The notes under the pieces are model-generated. The model worked only from the letters and a program-made list of their open reading frames with translations. It was not told where the DNA came from and did not search any database. The position numbers and the translations under genes were made by a program. A stretch of 52,440 bases of DNA, taken from positions 1 to 52,440 of the forward strand of contig JANPAR010000120.1 in the NCBI GenBank assembly GCA_031430015.1, written 5' to 3'. Origin of the DNA: CANJDH01 sp031430015 (GTDB taxonomy: Bacteria; Pseudomonadota; Gammaproteobacteria; Burkholderiales; JAEUOS01). Below are positions 17,297 to 25,093 of the stretch, one piece after another; the first letter of the stretch is position 1; every line of letters begins with the position of its first letter.

Positions 17297-18250
17297 ATGA
17301 ACCTTTACCATTGGTCTGTCTTGCTGCTCGTCTTGCCGGTGTTGCCCGTAACCCCCGCTGCCGCGCAGGAAAAAACCGTGGTGTCGCTCGCGACCGCGAC
17401 GCCGGGCGGCGGCTTCCCGGTGTATGGCGATGCCTTCGCCGCCGTGATCAACGCCACTGACTCGTCGCTCAATGTGCAGACGCGCAACACCAAAGGCAGC
17501 GCCGAGAACATTCCCCTGCTTGAAAACAATCAGGTCGATATCGCGCTGGTGCAGGGCGAGGCCGCACACGAAGCCTTCGCCGGCATCGGGCGCGCGCCGG
17601 CCAACATGAAGATCATCGCCGCGATGTATTCGTCGCCCGGGTTCTTCATCGTAAAAAAAGACAGTCCCTATCGCAGCATGGCCGACCTCAAGGGGCTGCC
17701 AGTGGCGTTTGGCGCGGCCGGCTCCGGCCTGGTGATCCTTGCGCGCTATGTGCTCGATGGCGTCGGCCTCGATCAAAACAAGGATTTCAAAGCGATCCTG
17801 CTCGAGCGCGCCGGTGACGGCCCGGCGATGGTGCGCGATGGCCGTGTGGCGGCGCTGTGGGGCGGTGGTGCGGGCTGGCCCGGCTTCACCAACCTGATGA
17901 AAGATGGCGACGCGCGCTTCATTGCGCCCACAGCAGACGACATCGCGCGCATTACCGCCAAACACCACTTCCTCAAACCGATCACCCTGCCGGCGAACAC
18001 GTATCCGAACCAGCCTGAGCCGATGCGCTCGGTAGGGTCATGGAGCTTCGTGGTCGCGCGCACGTCCCTGCCCGATGACGTCGCCTATCGTCTCGCGCGC
18101 GCCGTACACAAAGGCGAAGCAGCGCTTGCGCAGCGCCTGCCGCAAGCGGCCGAGACCACGGCAGCCAACACTGCCTCTGGCGCACCGCGCGCTGACATGC
18201 TGCATCCGGGTGTGCAGCGCTATCTGCGTGAAGCCGGGTTGCTCAAGTGA
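17297..18250 (+). CDS. TAXI family TRAP transporter solute-binding subunit
   Basis: Predicted 317 residues. The signal peptide core is VLLLVLPVLPVTPAAAQ. VSLATATPGGGFPVYGDAFA, TRNTKGSAENIPLLENNQVDIALVQGE and MADLKGLPVAFGAAGSG are typical of TAXI receptors, which deliver carboxylic acids to a TRAP permease. No fused or separate TRAP permease is present in the window, so it either uses a distant one or has another role. Two dozen bases after the stop lies the shared promoter of the regulator genes. Confidence 0.85.
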   Translation: MNLYHWSVLLLVLPVLPVTPAAAQEKTVVSLATATPGGGFPVYGDAFAAVINATDSSLNVQTRNTKGSAENIPLLENNQVDIALVQGEAAHEAFAGIGRAPANMKIIAAMYSSPGFFIVKKDSPYRSMADLKGLPVAFGAAGSGLVILARYVLDGVGLDQNKDFKAILLERAGDGPAMVRDGRVAALWGGGAGWPGFTNLMKDGDARFIAPTADDIARITAKHHFLKPITLPANTYPNQPEPMRSVGSWSFVVARTSLPDDVAYRLARAVHKGEAALAQRLPQAAETTAANTASGAPRADMLHPGVQRYLREAGLLK

Positions 18251-18268
18251 AAAGCACGTCCCGGAAAA

Positions 18269-18334
18269 ATGTAAATACTTCACAAATCGCAGTGGCAACA
18301 TTTACATCCTGCTCCCCTCAAGTATTCGTAGACT
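18269..18334 (+). promoter_or_regulatory. Promoter A: shared 66-bp element driving the LuxR-type/Crp-type regulator genes
   Basis: ATGTAAAT (18269-18276) and ATTTACAT (18300-18307) form perfect inverted arms 23 bp apart; the spacer contains TCACAAATCGCA. CCT follows the right arm, and TAGACT (18329-18334), a likely -10, starts 21 bp after it. There is no good -35, so it is probably activator-dependent. If TAGACT is at -12 to -7, Crp-like dyads (TGTAA-N5-TCACA and AGTGG-N6-TTACA) are centred near -64 and -42.5. The same layout recurs at 22073-22138. Confidence 0.7.
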
Positions 18335-18365
18335 CTCCAGGTCGCGGGTACCCAGGAGCAGAGAC

Positions 18366-19061
18366 ATGTTCGATGCAACGTACGACCCACCAGTAACGCA
18401 GTGGACAGGTCCGTCCGATGTGCCGTTCGCGGAGGTAAGAGCTGCCGATTCTTTTTTCATGCCCGGCCTATTGGCGAGCATGCTCGATGAGATTGACTAT
18501 GGGCTGGTGGTGCTCGACTGCGCCGCCACAATTTTGTTCGCGAACCATCTTGCCCGGCAAGAGCTTGCGCGTGCCCACTGGGTGCAGCAAACGGGTCACC
18601 GGTTCGAAGCCTGCGATGAAACCGGCGCGCTCAAAGTTGACCGCGCCATGCGCGACGTCGCGCGGGCGCAGCGCAGCCTGATCTCTCTTGATGATGACGG
18701 CGAATCACTGGCTTTGTCGTTTGTGCCGTTGACGTGTGCCGTCACTGCTGCAGCGCCAGAGACCGGTGGTCAAGGTGCCTTGGTGGCGTTTTCCAAGCGC
18801 GCGGCGTGTGAGTCGCTCACGTTGCGCATGTTTGGCGAGATGCACGGACTGAGCAGCGCCGAAAATGAATTGCTGCCGGCCATCAGTTGCGGGCTCAGCG
18901 TCGAAACCATCGCCCTGCAGCAGCACGTTGCTGTGAGTACCGTGCGCTCGCAGGTCTACAGCATTCGCGCCAAAACCAGATCAGACTCACTGCGCACGCT
19001 GATGGCACGGCTGATCACCCTCCCGCCCATCCGGCCCGCGCTCAAAACTGTGGCGGTGTAG
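18366..19061 (+). CDS. LuxR-type helix-turn-helix regulator with a PAS-like N-terminal region
   Basis: Predicted 231 residues. LLASMLDEIDYGLVVLDCAATILFANHLARQELAR (about 34-70) is a PAS-like start, with residual DNA-regulator spacing up to about 155. The C-terminal HTH (about 158-216) reads GLSSAENELLPAISCGLSVETIALQQHVAVSTVRSQVYSIRAKTR with lower-case-family conservation of the TVR recognition helix. The signal it senses is unknown. ATG 18366 follows AGGAGCAGAGAC. It lies directly behind promoter A and 44 bp before the Crp-type gene, with which it probably forms an operon. Confidence 0.8.
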   Translation: MFDATYDPPVTQWTGPSDVPFAEVRAADSFFMPGLLASMLDEIDYGLVVLDCAATILFANHLARQELARAHWVQQTGHRFEACDETGALKVDRAMRDVARAQRSLISLDDDGESLALSFVPLTCAVTAAAPETGGQGALVAFSKRAACESLTLRMFGEMHGLSSAENELLPAISCGLSVETIALQQHVAVSTVRSQVYSIRAKTRSDSLRTLMARLITLPPIRPALKTVAV

Positions 19062-19105
19062 TCCGGGCTTGCGTTCACGCCCAAAAAGCCGCAAGATGTT
19101 TGACT

Positions 19106-19768
19106 GTGGCACCACCTAAGAAAAAACATTTACCTGAAGCAGACCTGCTGTCGGCTCTGCCGCTGGCGCTGCGTTCGTTCGCCGCCAAGGGCACTCTGCG
19201 GCGCTACCAGCCCAATACCTTGTTGATCCAGGAGGGTGATCGCGGCAATACCGTGTTTGTGGTGTTGAGCGGCAGGCTGCGCATCTATTGTTCTGACTAC
19301 ACCGAGCGCCAGATCACCCTGGCGGTGTATGGCCCCGGTGAGTATGTCGGCGAGATGTCGATCGATGGCGGCGTGCGCTCCGCCAGTGTGGTCACCGAGT
19401 CCGAGTGCGTGTGTTCGGTAGTGACCGGGCTCACGTTGCGCAAACATCTCGGGCAGGACCCGGCATTTGCCCTGGAATTGATCAAACGGCTGGCACGCCG
19501 CGCGCAGCTGGCCACCGAAAGCACGCGCAGCATGGCCTTGCTGGGTGCCTATGGGCGCTTTGCCAAACTGTTTGACTCATTGGCAGTGCGCCAGCGCGAT
19601 GGCACCCGCCTGATCGCGCAAATCCTGACCCATCAGGACATTGCCCAGCGCGTGGGCTGTTCGCGCGAAATGATCAGCATCCTGCTCAAGGACCTGGCGA
19701 ACGGTGGCTATCTGGATTTTCGGCAGCGGCAGTACGTGTTGCTCAAAAAGCTCCCCGCGCAATGGTAG
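19106..19768 (+). CDS. Crp-type transcriptional regulator with predicted cAMP-binding pocket
   Basis: Predicted 220 residues. The phosphate-binding cassette reads GEYVGEMSIDGGVRSASV (G82, E83, R91, S92), matching the G-E-x(n)-R-S-A signature of cAMP-binding CRP. The winged HTH is LTHQDIAQRVGCSREMISILLKDL, sharing VGCSRE (R180 and E181 equivalents) with E. coli CRP, but the R185 equivalent is Ile. The start is GTG 19106 or, less likely, TTG 19100; the ATG at 19096 is out of frame and the Shine-Dalgarno is weak. By operon and by the CRP-like dyads in promoters A and B it is the best candidate activator of both. The other Crp/Fnr protein in the window (4977-5651) lacks R-S-A. Confidence 0.85.
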   Translation: MAPPKKKHLPEADLLSALPLALRSFAAKGTLRRYQPNTLLIQEGDRGNTVFVVLSGRLRIYCSDYTERQITLAVYGPGEYVGEMSIDGGVRSASVVTESECVCSVVTGLTLRKHLGQDPAFALELIKRLARRAQLATESTRSMALLGAYGRFAKLFDSLAVRQRDGTRLIAQILTHQDIAQRVGCSREMISILLKDLANGGYLDFRQRQYVLLKKLPAQW

Positions 19769-19904
19769 CCAGTCCCTAAAAAAAGCCGCCGCGATGGAAT
19801 CCCCGCCAGACAAAGAACTGCCAGAAACTATCGCCTGCGGCATTTGACCGCGCATCCGTGTGAGGCAGCGCCCGCACCGGTGCGCGGCACACGCCGGGAG
19901 TGGT

Positions 19905-20798
19905 TCATCCTTGCTTGTTCGGCGCCACGTCCCCTTTGGACTTCGCGGCAATTCCGGCGGCCACGCCTGCGGTGACAAGCAGTGCCGCGAGCCACTCTAC
20001 ATGGCTCACGCTGTCACGTGAAATTTCAATGGATGTCAGCATGCCCGCCACCGGCACCAGCGCCAGCATCATCCCCGCCGAGAGACTGCCGATACGCAAC
20101 ACCGCGTAGCCCATCGCCATGAAGGCCACACAGCCCATCAACACGCCCTGAAAAATGAACTGGGACGCCACCTGCGCCACCGGCGCCGTCGGGATCTGCG
20201 TCGTGGCAAACAAAAAGTACCAAGGCACAATGATCAGCGCCGAGGTCACCGCCACCAGCGCGGTGCCCATGGCGGCGGGGATGCGCCGGTGCTCGGCGTA
20301 AAGCAAATAAGAGGCGCCGCACATCGAAGCGCAGACAAACATCAGGTCGCCGAACAATGCCGAAGGCGTCGCCAGGCCGGATGCTGATACCAGCAAAATG
20401 AGCATGCCGCCTGCAAAAATCAGTACCAACCCCAGCCGCTGGGCCGGCGCGGGCTTGCGGCAAAACGCCAGCCAGGAAAACAGCGCGATCCACACCGAGA
20501 TCATGCCCGGACCCAGTGCCGAGCCATGCCCGGCCGGCGCGATCTGCAAGCCGAAAATGGTGAACCCCACCATGCCCCAGCCGTGCGCAAATGACAGTGG
20601 CAGCGCCTTGCGCCATAGGTCAGCAGGGATGTCCTTCGCGATGTAAACCAGGTAGGGCAGCAGGCACAGCGCACTGCCCGCCAGCCGCAGAAAAATCATG
20701 TCGGCTGGCGAGAGCGAGGTCAACACCCCGCGCCGTGTCACCGCGGTGTAGGTCGAATAAATCAGCAACGCCAGCGCGGCTGCTGCGAACCCCAGCAT
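19905..20798 (-). CDS. EamA/DMT family transporter
   Basis: Predicted 297 residues with about ten hydrophobic segments in two EamA halves (LLIYSTYTAVTRRGVL; the second half begins around SALFGDLMFVCASMCGASYLLY). DMT carriers export small metabolites or amino acids. The preferred start is ATG at 20796-20798, which gives normal length; the frame is open to 20963, where an ATG overlaps the upstream gene's end, so a longer form cannot be excluded. It is the last gene of the peptide operon (peptide, DUF6065-like, transporter) and is convergent with the Crp gene. Transport of the peptide itself would be unusual for this family. Confidence 0.82.
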   Translation of the reverse strand: MLGFAAAALALLIYSTYTAVTRRGVLTSLSPADMIFLRLAGSALCLLPYLVYIAKDIPADLWRKALPLSFAHGWGMVGFTIFGLQIAPAGHGSALGPGMISVWIALFSWLAFCRKPAPAQRLGLVLIFAGGMLILLVSASGLATPSALFGDLMFVCASMCGASYLLYAEHRRIPAAMGTALVAVTSALIIVPWYFLFATTQIPTAPVAQVASQFIFQGVLMGCVAFMAMGYAVLRIGSLSAGMMLALVPVAGMLTSIEISRDSVSHVEWLAALLVTAGVAAGIAAKSKGDVAPNKQG

Positions 20799-20929
20799 TC
20801 GTTCGCGCCGCTGTGCTGCAGAGGGCAGTGCGCAAATGACCGTGGAAGCCGTCCTGGCTGCAGGCAAGGCTGGCGGCCTCGGGGCCACAGTCACTATCAG
20901 CGGTGACGGGAACACGGCTCCGGCCACAT

Positions 20930-21748
20930 TCAGCCCGCAGGCTCGAAATGCGCGTGGGGGCACTGCCCCGCACTCGCGCGTTTGGCGCGCTTGCGCACCT
21001 CAGCACCATAGCGCCCAAAATCGGGCGGACGTTCGGCCGACACACTGCGAATCGTATTGGATACCCCATCCCAGAACGCCTGCGCGGCGGCATCATCGCT
21101 GCCGATGGCAGGCACTTCATCGAACATGCCCGCATCCGCTACCGCATCCTGAAAGCAGCTGGCATGCAGCGGTTGCAACTGAAACATCGGCTTGCTGCGT
21201 GCAATGTGAATCACTTCACCCGTTGCCAGCAAGCGGATGTTGATGAAAACCGGGCAAGGTTTGAACCAGCCGGTCTGGATCACGCCTTCATAGCAACTCC
21301 ATGCGCGGCTGCCCGTCACGTAGGCAAGGGGTCGCACCAGCAAACTCCAATCGGGTGCGGTCGCTACGAACAGGCCAGTCCAGATTTGCACTACGCCCGG
21401 AACAAACAGCGCCGATACATAAGGCGGCACAGCACCCTTCAACTCGTCCGGGCAGCTGGCGTCCCAGGCCTCGCTCATCGCAGGCGACACCTGGCTGGTC
21501 AGGGGCGCCCACTCACCATCTTCATTCGACAAAAACACCTCAGCCCCATCCCAGCGCAAGCGGATGTCTGCCGGGGGAAACACGTACCAGCCAAAGCTCG
21601 ATGCGGTACGCAGGGCTTCGCAATATTGATGCGCAGCGGCAGGAATGCTGCCCAGCGCCGATTTGTCAGCGCGCATTGGCAGAATCGTCTGCGGCGACAC
21701 GCGAAAAAATTCCACCAGCTTGCCGCTGGTGGAATCGATGGTTGACAT
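20930..21748 (-). CDS. DUF6065-like protein of unknown function, in the peptide operon
   Basis: Predicted 272 residues, no signal peptide or membrane helix. GWYVFPPADIRLRWDGAEV (about 57-75), GVVQIWTGLFVATAPDWSLLVRPLA (about 125-150), GVIQTGWF and NIRLLATGEVIHIARSKPMFQLQPLH follow the order I recall for DUF6065 proteins, a family of unknown function; the match is from memory and moderate. No catalytic motif was recognised. The start ATG at 21746-21748 is 31 bp after the peptide stop, so the two are probably co-transcribed. As the only soluble non-regulatory partner it is the candidate peptide-modifying or peptide-binding protein. Confidence 0.6.
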   Translation of the reverse strand: MSTIDSTSGKLVEFFRVSPQTILPMRADKSALGSIPAAAHQYCEALRTASSFGWYVFPPADIRLRWDGAEVFLSNEDGEWAPLTSQVSPAMSEAWDASCPDELKGAVPPYVSALFVPGVVQIWTGLFVATAPDWSLLVRPLAYVTGSRAWSCYEGVIQTGWFKPCPVFINIRLLATGEVIHIARSKPMFQLQPLHASCFQDAVADAGMFDEVPAIGSDDAAAQAFWDGVSNTIRSVSAERPPDFGRYGAEVRKRAKRASAGQCPHAHFEPAG

Positions 21749-21779
21749 GGTCTGAAGGGGCAGCGTGAAGTGACTGCTC

Positions 21780-21953
21780 TCAGGACTTCGAGAGATGGCG
21801 CTTGACGCTTGGCGAAATGCAGCCGCCGCCAATGTTGGTTGCGGGTACTTTGGCGGCAGGCTTTTGCGGCTTCTGGGGGCGTGGTGTCGAGAGGTGCGCT
21901 GCAACGGAAGGCGAAATACATCCGCCGCCAAAAGTGGTGATGGTTTTTGACAT
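21780..21953 (-). CDS. Small repeat peptide: two GGGCISPSVxxHLS units (RiPP-precursor-like)
   Basis: Predicted 57 residues. An eight-residue N-terminus MSKTITTF is followed by unit 1 GGGCISPSVAAHLS (9-22), a Pro/Lys/Gln linker TPRPQKPQKPAAKVPATNI (23-41), unit 2 GGGCISPSVKRHLS (42-55) and KS. AGGAG precedes the ATG (21951-21953), fixing this start; an upstream extension in the same frame lacks such a site. Each unit has one Cys and one His, eight residues apart. The codons of the two units differ at six synonymous positions (including TCC/AGC for Ser) but at only two amino acids, showing selection on the residues. Precursor of a modified peptide, metal-binding peptide or signal are all possible; no known modifying enzyme (LanM, YcaO, radical SAM, MNIO) is in the window. 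It sits behind promoter B. Confidence 0.75.
   Translation of the reverse strand: MSKTITTFGGGCISPSVAAHLSTPRPQKPQKPAAKVPATNIGGGCISPSVKRHLSKS
21789..21830 (-). repeat. Repeat unit 2 of the small peptide gene
   Basis: Codons 42-55, encoding GGGCISPSVKRHLS. It is 12 of 14 residues identical to unit 1 despite synonymous divergence; the two changed residues (K, R for A, A) make this copy basic. Confidence 0.85.
21888..21929 (-). repeat. Repeat unit 1 of the small peptide gene
   Basis: Codons 9-22, encoding GGGCISPSVAAHLS. Its codons GGA, TGT, CCT, TCC, GTT and CAC differ from the second unit's GGC, TGC, CCA, AGC, GTC and CAT. Confidence 0.85.
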
Positions 21954-22072
21954 GGAGATCTCCTGAAGGTGAGTGACGAATTGGCACGCAAGTATTTCTG
22001 CCGCCGCCACCAACAGTTGAATCAGTCCATCAAAGCATCAACTGGCGCGGCGCCTTTTGCGTGCGTGAATCC

Positions 22073-22138
22073 AGTCTAAGAAACACTTCACCCGTTAGGA
22101 TGTAAATATTCCACATGCGATTTGTGAGCCATTTACAT
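22073..22138 (-). promoter_or_regulatory. Promoter B: shared 66-bp element driving the small-peptide operon
   Basis: Reading the minus strand: ATGTAAAT, 23 bp containing TCACAAATCGCA, ATTTACATCCT, 18 bp, TAGACT. On the plus strand the arms are 22131-22138 and 22100-22107, and the -10 is 22073-22078. Arm spacing (23) and arm-to--10 spacing (21) are identical to promoter A, and 44 of the 66 positions match by hand count. Nested Crp-like dyads TGTAA-N5-TCACA and TGTGG-N5-TTACA are present. The inferred start is about 112 nt upstream of the peptide ATG. Confidence 0.72.
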
Positions 22139-22174
22139 CGCGAAATGGACTAAAAAATCTGCGGGCATACCTTG

Positions 22175-22200
22175 AAAATCCGCTCCCACCAAGGCTTTCA
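22175..22200 (-). repeat. Inverted copy of dispersed repeat (minus strand: CCTTGGTGGGAGCGG)
   Basis: Plus strand CCGCTCCCACCAAGG. It lies between the cyclase stop (22250) and promoter B, in opposite orientation to the copies at 17192 and 33399. Confidence 0.45.
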
Positions 22201-22249
22201 GGTATATGTCCCAATGCGGGACGGGGATGTGCTCGTCAAACGAGCGTCG

Positions 22250-24100
22250 TTACGTGCGGGGCAGGCCGGCCGTTGCGAGCGCTGACGCCCATCGCCTGCC
22301 ATTCGCGGTGTCGCCATTCGGCATGCGCGCGAGGTATGAATTGACCGTCAGGTCCGGCTCCAGCTTGCGCAACTGAAGCATCGCCGTCCTGGCGTCATCG
22401 ACCTTGCCTTGCTCAATCAATGTGACGGCAAGCGTGCGCCAGGTTGACGAATGCATCCGGTTCAGGCGCAACGAGGACTGGGCCAGGTGTTCCGCCTCGG
22501 GGTAAGCCTGTGCGGCAACACAAGCTGCTGCTGCGAGCGATTCAAAATAATACCGCTGTGGATCCAGCGGGGACAACGCGAGAGCCTGCTGCGCCGCTGC
22601 CGTGGCTGCCTCGCCTTCGGCGCGAAACGCGTGAACAGCGCCCTTGTAGAGCCATCCAAGCGCCTGATTTGGATTCGCTGCCAGCGCGTCATCACAGCGC
22701 TGCTGCGCCATGTCGAGGTCTTTCAACAAATGGCAGTGGACAAAACCCTCGACAGCCATTGCGAGCGAGTCAGACGGATCAACCTCCAGCGCACGATGCG
22801 TCATCTCAAGGGCGATGCGTGTATCCCGCTCACGGTCTTGCGAAAGGCCACGCGTGGCGCGCAGGATGTACCAGTGCGCGAGCCAAGTGCGAGGCGCAGC
22901 AACCCGCTGGTGGCGCTCAATCAGATATTCAAACAGTTGCCCAGTGCGGTCGAACTCACTGCGGTTTGCACAGTGCATGCGGTGGATGCCGCCCAGCAGC
23001 AGTGCGTAGCTCTCAAGCGTAGGCAGGGGTTGCGCTTGTGTGCGCTTCATTTCAATGTCGAACACCCGCGCATTGACGGCGTGCGCGATCGCGTGCGCCA
23101 ATTCGCTGCGTATCTGAAGCAAATCTTGCACGTCGCTGTCAACGCGCTGCGCCCACACCACTTCGGCGTCGCTCGCCCGTGCCAGTTCAACATTGACCAG
23201 CAGGCGTCCATTTTTCGCAACGTAGCTGCCTGACAAGACGTAGGCTGCGCCAAGATGTTTTTCAATCTCGCCAATGTCGGCCGCGCGATCACGAAACGCA
23301 GTGGTAGAAAGCCGCGACACCACGCGCAGATGCTGACTGCCTGAGAGAAGCGCATTGACACCATCGGCAATCAGCTCGCCAATCGCGAAATGCTGTGCGT
23401 CACCGCCGCGTGACGAAAACGGTATGACGGCGATCGTTGGCTGCATGGCCGAGAACGCGCGCTGTAGTTCAGGGCTTGAGCGTGTGGCGCCTGCGGCACC
23501 AATCCGGTAGGCGCGCACCGGTTTGTCAATGTGCTTGAGGTAACACTCGCCCAAATCCTCGCAGCCGGCATCCAGTCCTTGCGTCAGGCCATCCCGCACT
23601 TCAGCGCTGCCGATCGTCTCGCCTGGTCCGCCAAGCGCGGCCAAGCGTGCTGCGAGGTTGACGCCTGCGCCGTAGAGATCGGTGCCGTCCGACCAGGCCT
23701 TGGCGACGTGCAGCCCTGCGCGCACCGTAATCTGTTGTTCCGGCGCCACGCTGCCGTTCTCCGCTGCGAGCATGGCGTGGATCTCGATGGCAGCGGCAAC
23801 TGCGTCACGCACCTCGCCAAAGCGCGCCATCAGGCCGTCGCCCATGCTCTTGACCATTTGCCCGCGGTGCCGCAGCAGCACTTCGTTGCGTACCCGATGC
23901 ACGGTGCGCACCCAGCGGCGCACGATGATGGTTTCGCAGGTTTGCATCAGGCGCACCGATTCGACCATGTCGATGACCAGCACGACGGTAAGCTGGGATT
24001 GCGCCGGATTGTCCACCGGCACCGGCGCATGCAAGCGGCGCGCGGCGCGGATACCGCGTCGCGTGGCAGAAACGGCTTCGTCAACAACATGGGGACGCAT
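22250..24100 (-). CDS. Class III adenylate cyclase with TolB-like and TPR regions
   Basis: Predicted 616 residues. The cyclase domain (about 35-210) has metal Asp D44 (VIDMVES) and D88 (MGDGLMARF), adenine-selecting K84 and D141 (TDLYG), and N148/R152 (VNLAARL), so it should make cAMP from ATP. A middle region (about 220-350; AVIPFSSRGGDAQHFAIGELIADGVNALLSGS) resembles the FlgO/TolB-like portion of such multidomain cyclases, and the C-terminus (about 390-600) carries TPR-type helices for protein contacts. No transmembrane segment is evident. ATG at 24098-24100, no clear Shine-Dalgarno. It reads toward promoter B and the peptide operon, ending 110 bp before the element, and could feed the Crp-type regulator. 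Confidence 0.85.
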   Translation of the reverse strand: MRPHVVDEAVSATRRGIRAARRLHAPVPVDNPAQSQLTVVLVIDMVESVRLMQTCETIIVRRWVRTVHRVRNEVLLRHRGQMVKSMGDGLMARFGEVRDAVAAAIEIHAMLAAENGSVAPEQQITVRAGLHVAKAWSDGTDLYGAGVNLAARLAALGGPGETIGSAEVRDGLTQGLDAGCEDLGECYLKHIDKPVRAYRIGAAGATRSSPELQRAFSAMQPTIAVIPFSSRGGDAQHFAIGELIADGVNALLSGSQHLRVVSRLSTTAFRDRAADIGEIEKHLGAAYVLSGSYVAKNGRLLVNVELARASDAEVVWAQRVDSDVQDLLQIRSELAHAIAHAVNARVFDIEMKRTQAQPLPTLESYALLLGGIHRMHCANRSEFDRTGQLFEYLIERHQRVAAPRTWLAHWYILRATRGLSQDRERDTRIALEMTHRALEVDPSDSLAMAVEGFVHCHLLKDLDMAQQRCDDALAANPNQALGWLYKGAVHAFRAEGEAATAAAQQALALSPLDPQRYYFESLAAAACVAAQAYPEAEHLAQSSLRLNRMHSSTWRTLAVTLIEQGKVDDARTAMLQLRKLEPDLTVNSYLARMPNGDTANGRRWASALATAGLPRT

Positions 24101-24424
24101 TTTGTTGTACTCGCTCTAGCGTGTCATCCTCAATTTTGATGATAACTGAATCCCCCGGGCGCACCATCACGCCGGGAGAATGACGTGGAGCGTTGGCTGG
24201 CGCGGCGCTTGCCGAACTCGCGGGGGCCAACGGGAGTCTTTCGCTTTTCATACATTTTGATGATGCGCTCCCCGGACAAGTGGGCCAAGCTGCAGGGGCC
24301 TTCACCCAACTCATCAACGAGTCCATCTCATGCGGCGTACGCGACCCAACTTGCAGGATGATATCCAGTCAACTACGCATCGCGTCCGCAAGCCTCATCG
24401 TATGTCTCACCCTGCGGCGGGCAT
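24101..24424. other. Divergent intergenic region with two ATTTTGATGAT repeats
   Basis: This 324-bp gap separates the cyclase from the hypothetical gene at 24425. ATTTTGATGAT occurs at 24133-24143 and 24254-24264 in the same orientation; it may be a regulatory site but nothing more could be shown. A possible open frame from about 24193 has no supporting motif or clear ribosome site, so no gene is called. Confidence 0.3.
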
Positions 24425-25093
24425 ATGAGTTCGCCGCCAGTCATTACGAGGGCTACCGGGAGCGCGGGAGAGAACGGTCTTGTCTTTCTGCCCGGAGACT
24501 CGATTACCCGCACTCCAACCAAGGCCGCGCTGGCCAAGCTGTTCGCCGGTGCGGGGGTCATCGCCGGAAGCGATACGGTTGTGTTTACCTATCGCGGTGA
24601 TGGCCTGGTGGGCATACTGTTTGGCCGCCCGATTGCGGCAAAGCTGTTGCGCGAACGCGCACAGGATGACAAAGCGGGCCAGGCGGGTGCCGCTTATGTG
24701 AATCGATCCGTGCTCGCTTCACTGATTGGAGAGGTGGTTGACGCCATCCATCAAACCATTTCATGGTGCGCCCAACACCGCGGCGGCATCATTCCAGTGG
24801 TGCTGCTCCTCAGCGGGTTTGACCAAGAGGAAGGAGGGCGGGCGCCGGTGCCTGGGGTTTCGCTCGTGCGGGTGTATGAAACCGCAAAAATTCCGGAGCA
24901 GCAGCGTGAAGCGGTCACCCGCTATCTGCACGACAGGCTGGCTTCGGCGTTCATGTCCTTGCATGCCCCGGCTGAGCACGTATATGTTCTCGGGCACAGC
25001 GTGAACGACGATGTTTCGGTCGAGGATGACGCGTTGAAGTCATTCACTACGCGGCTGCGGGCCGGAGAACGCAAGCAAGCGGCTCAGTCCTGA
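24425..25093 (+). CDS. Hypothetical protein, divergent from the adenylate cyclase
   Basis: Predicted 222 residues, unrecognised. It starts MSSPPVITRATGSAGENG and has no signal peptide. LPGDSITRTPTKAALAKLF, SDTVVFTYRGDGLVGILFGRPIAAKLLRER and IIPVVLLLSGFDQEE are the most structured stretches; the last is a hydrophobic beta-strand-like segment. The Gly-Asp-Gly and acidic clusters do not match a family I know. GC and codon use look like the neighbours. Being divergent from the cyclase and next to the peptide locus it could belong to it, but there is no direct evidence. Confidence 0.55.
   Translation: MSSPPVITRATGSAGENGLVFLPGDSITRTPTKAALAKLFAGAGVIAGSDTVVFTYRGDGLVGILFGRPIAAKLLRERAQDDKAGQAGAAYVNRSVLASLIGEVVDAIHQTISWCAQHRGGIIPVVLLLSGFDQEEGGRAPVPGVSLVRVYETAKIPEQQREAVTRYLHDRLASAFMSLHAPAEHVYVLGHSVNDDVSVEDDALKSFTTRLRAGERKQAAQS

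Noticed and set aside
21780..22013. 77-residue version of the small peptide
   Set aside because: The extra 20 residues lack a ribosome site; AGGAG sits in front of the ATG at 21951-21953.
21211..22097. 13-bp match CACTTCACCCGTT in the DUF6065-like gene (around 21211) and beside promoter B (around 22084)
   Set aside because: One copy is coding and the two surroundings do not align further; probably chance.
24193..24600. Open frame in the cyclase-hypothetical gap
   Set aside because: No good start codon context and no motif; it overlaps the better-supported gene at 24425 in another frame.
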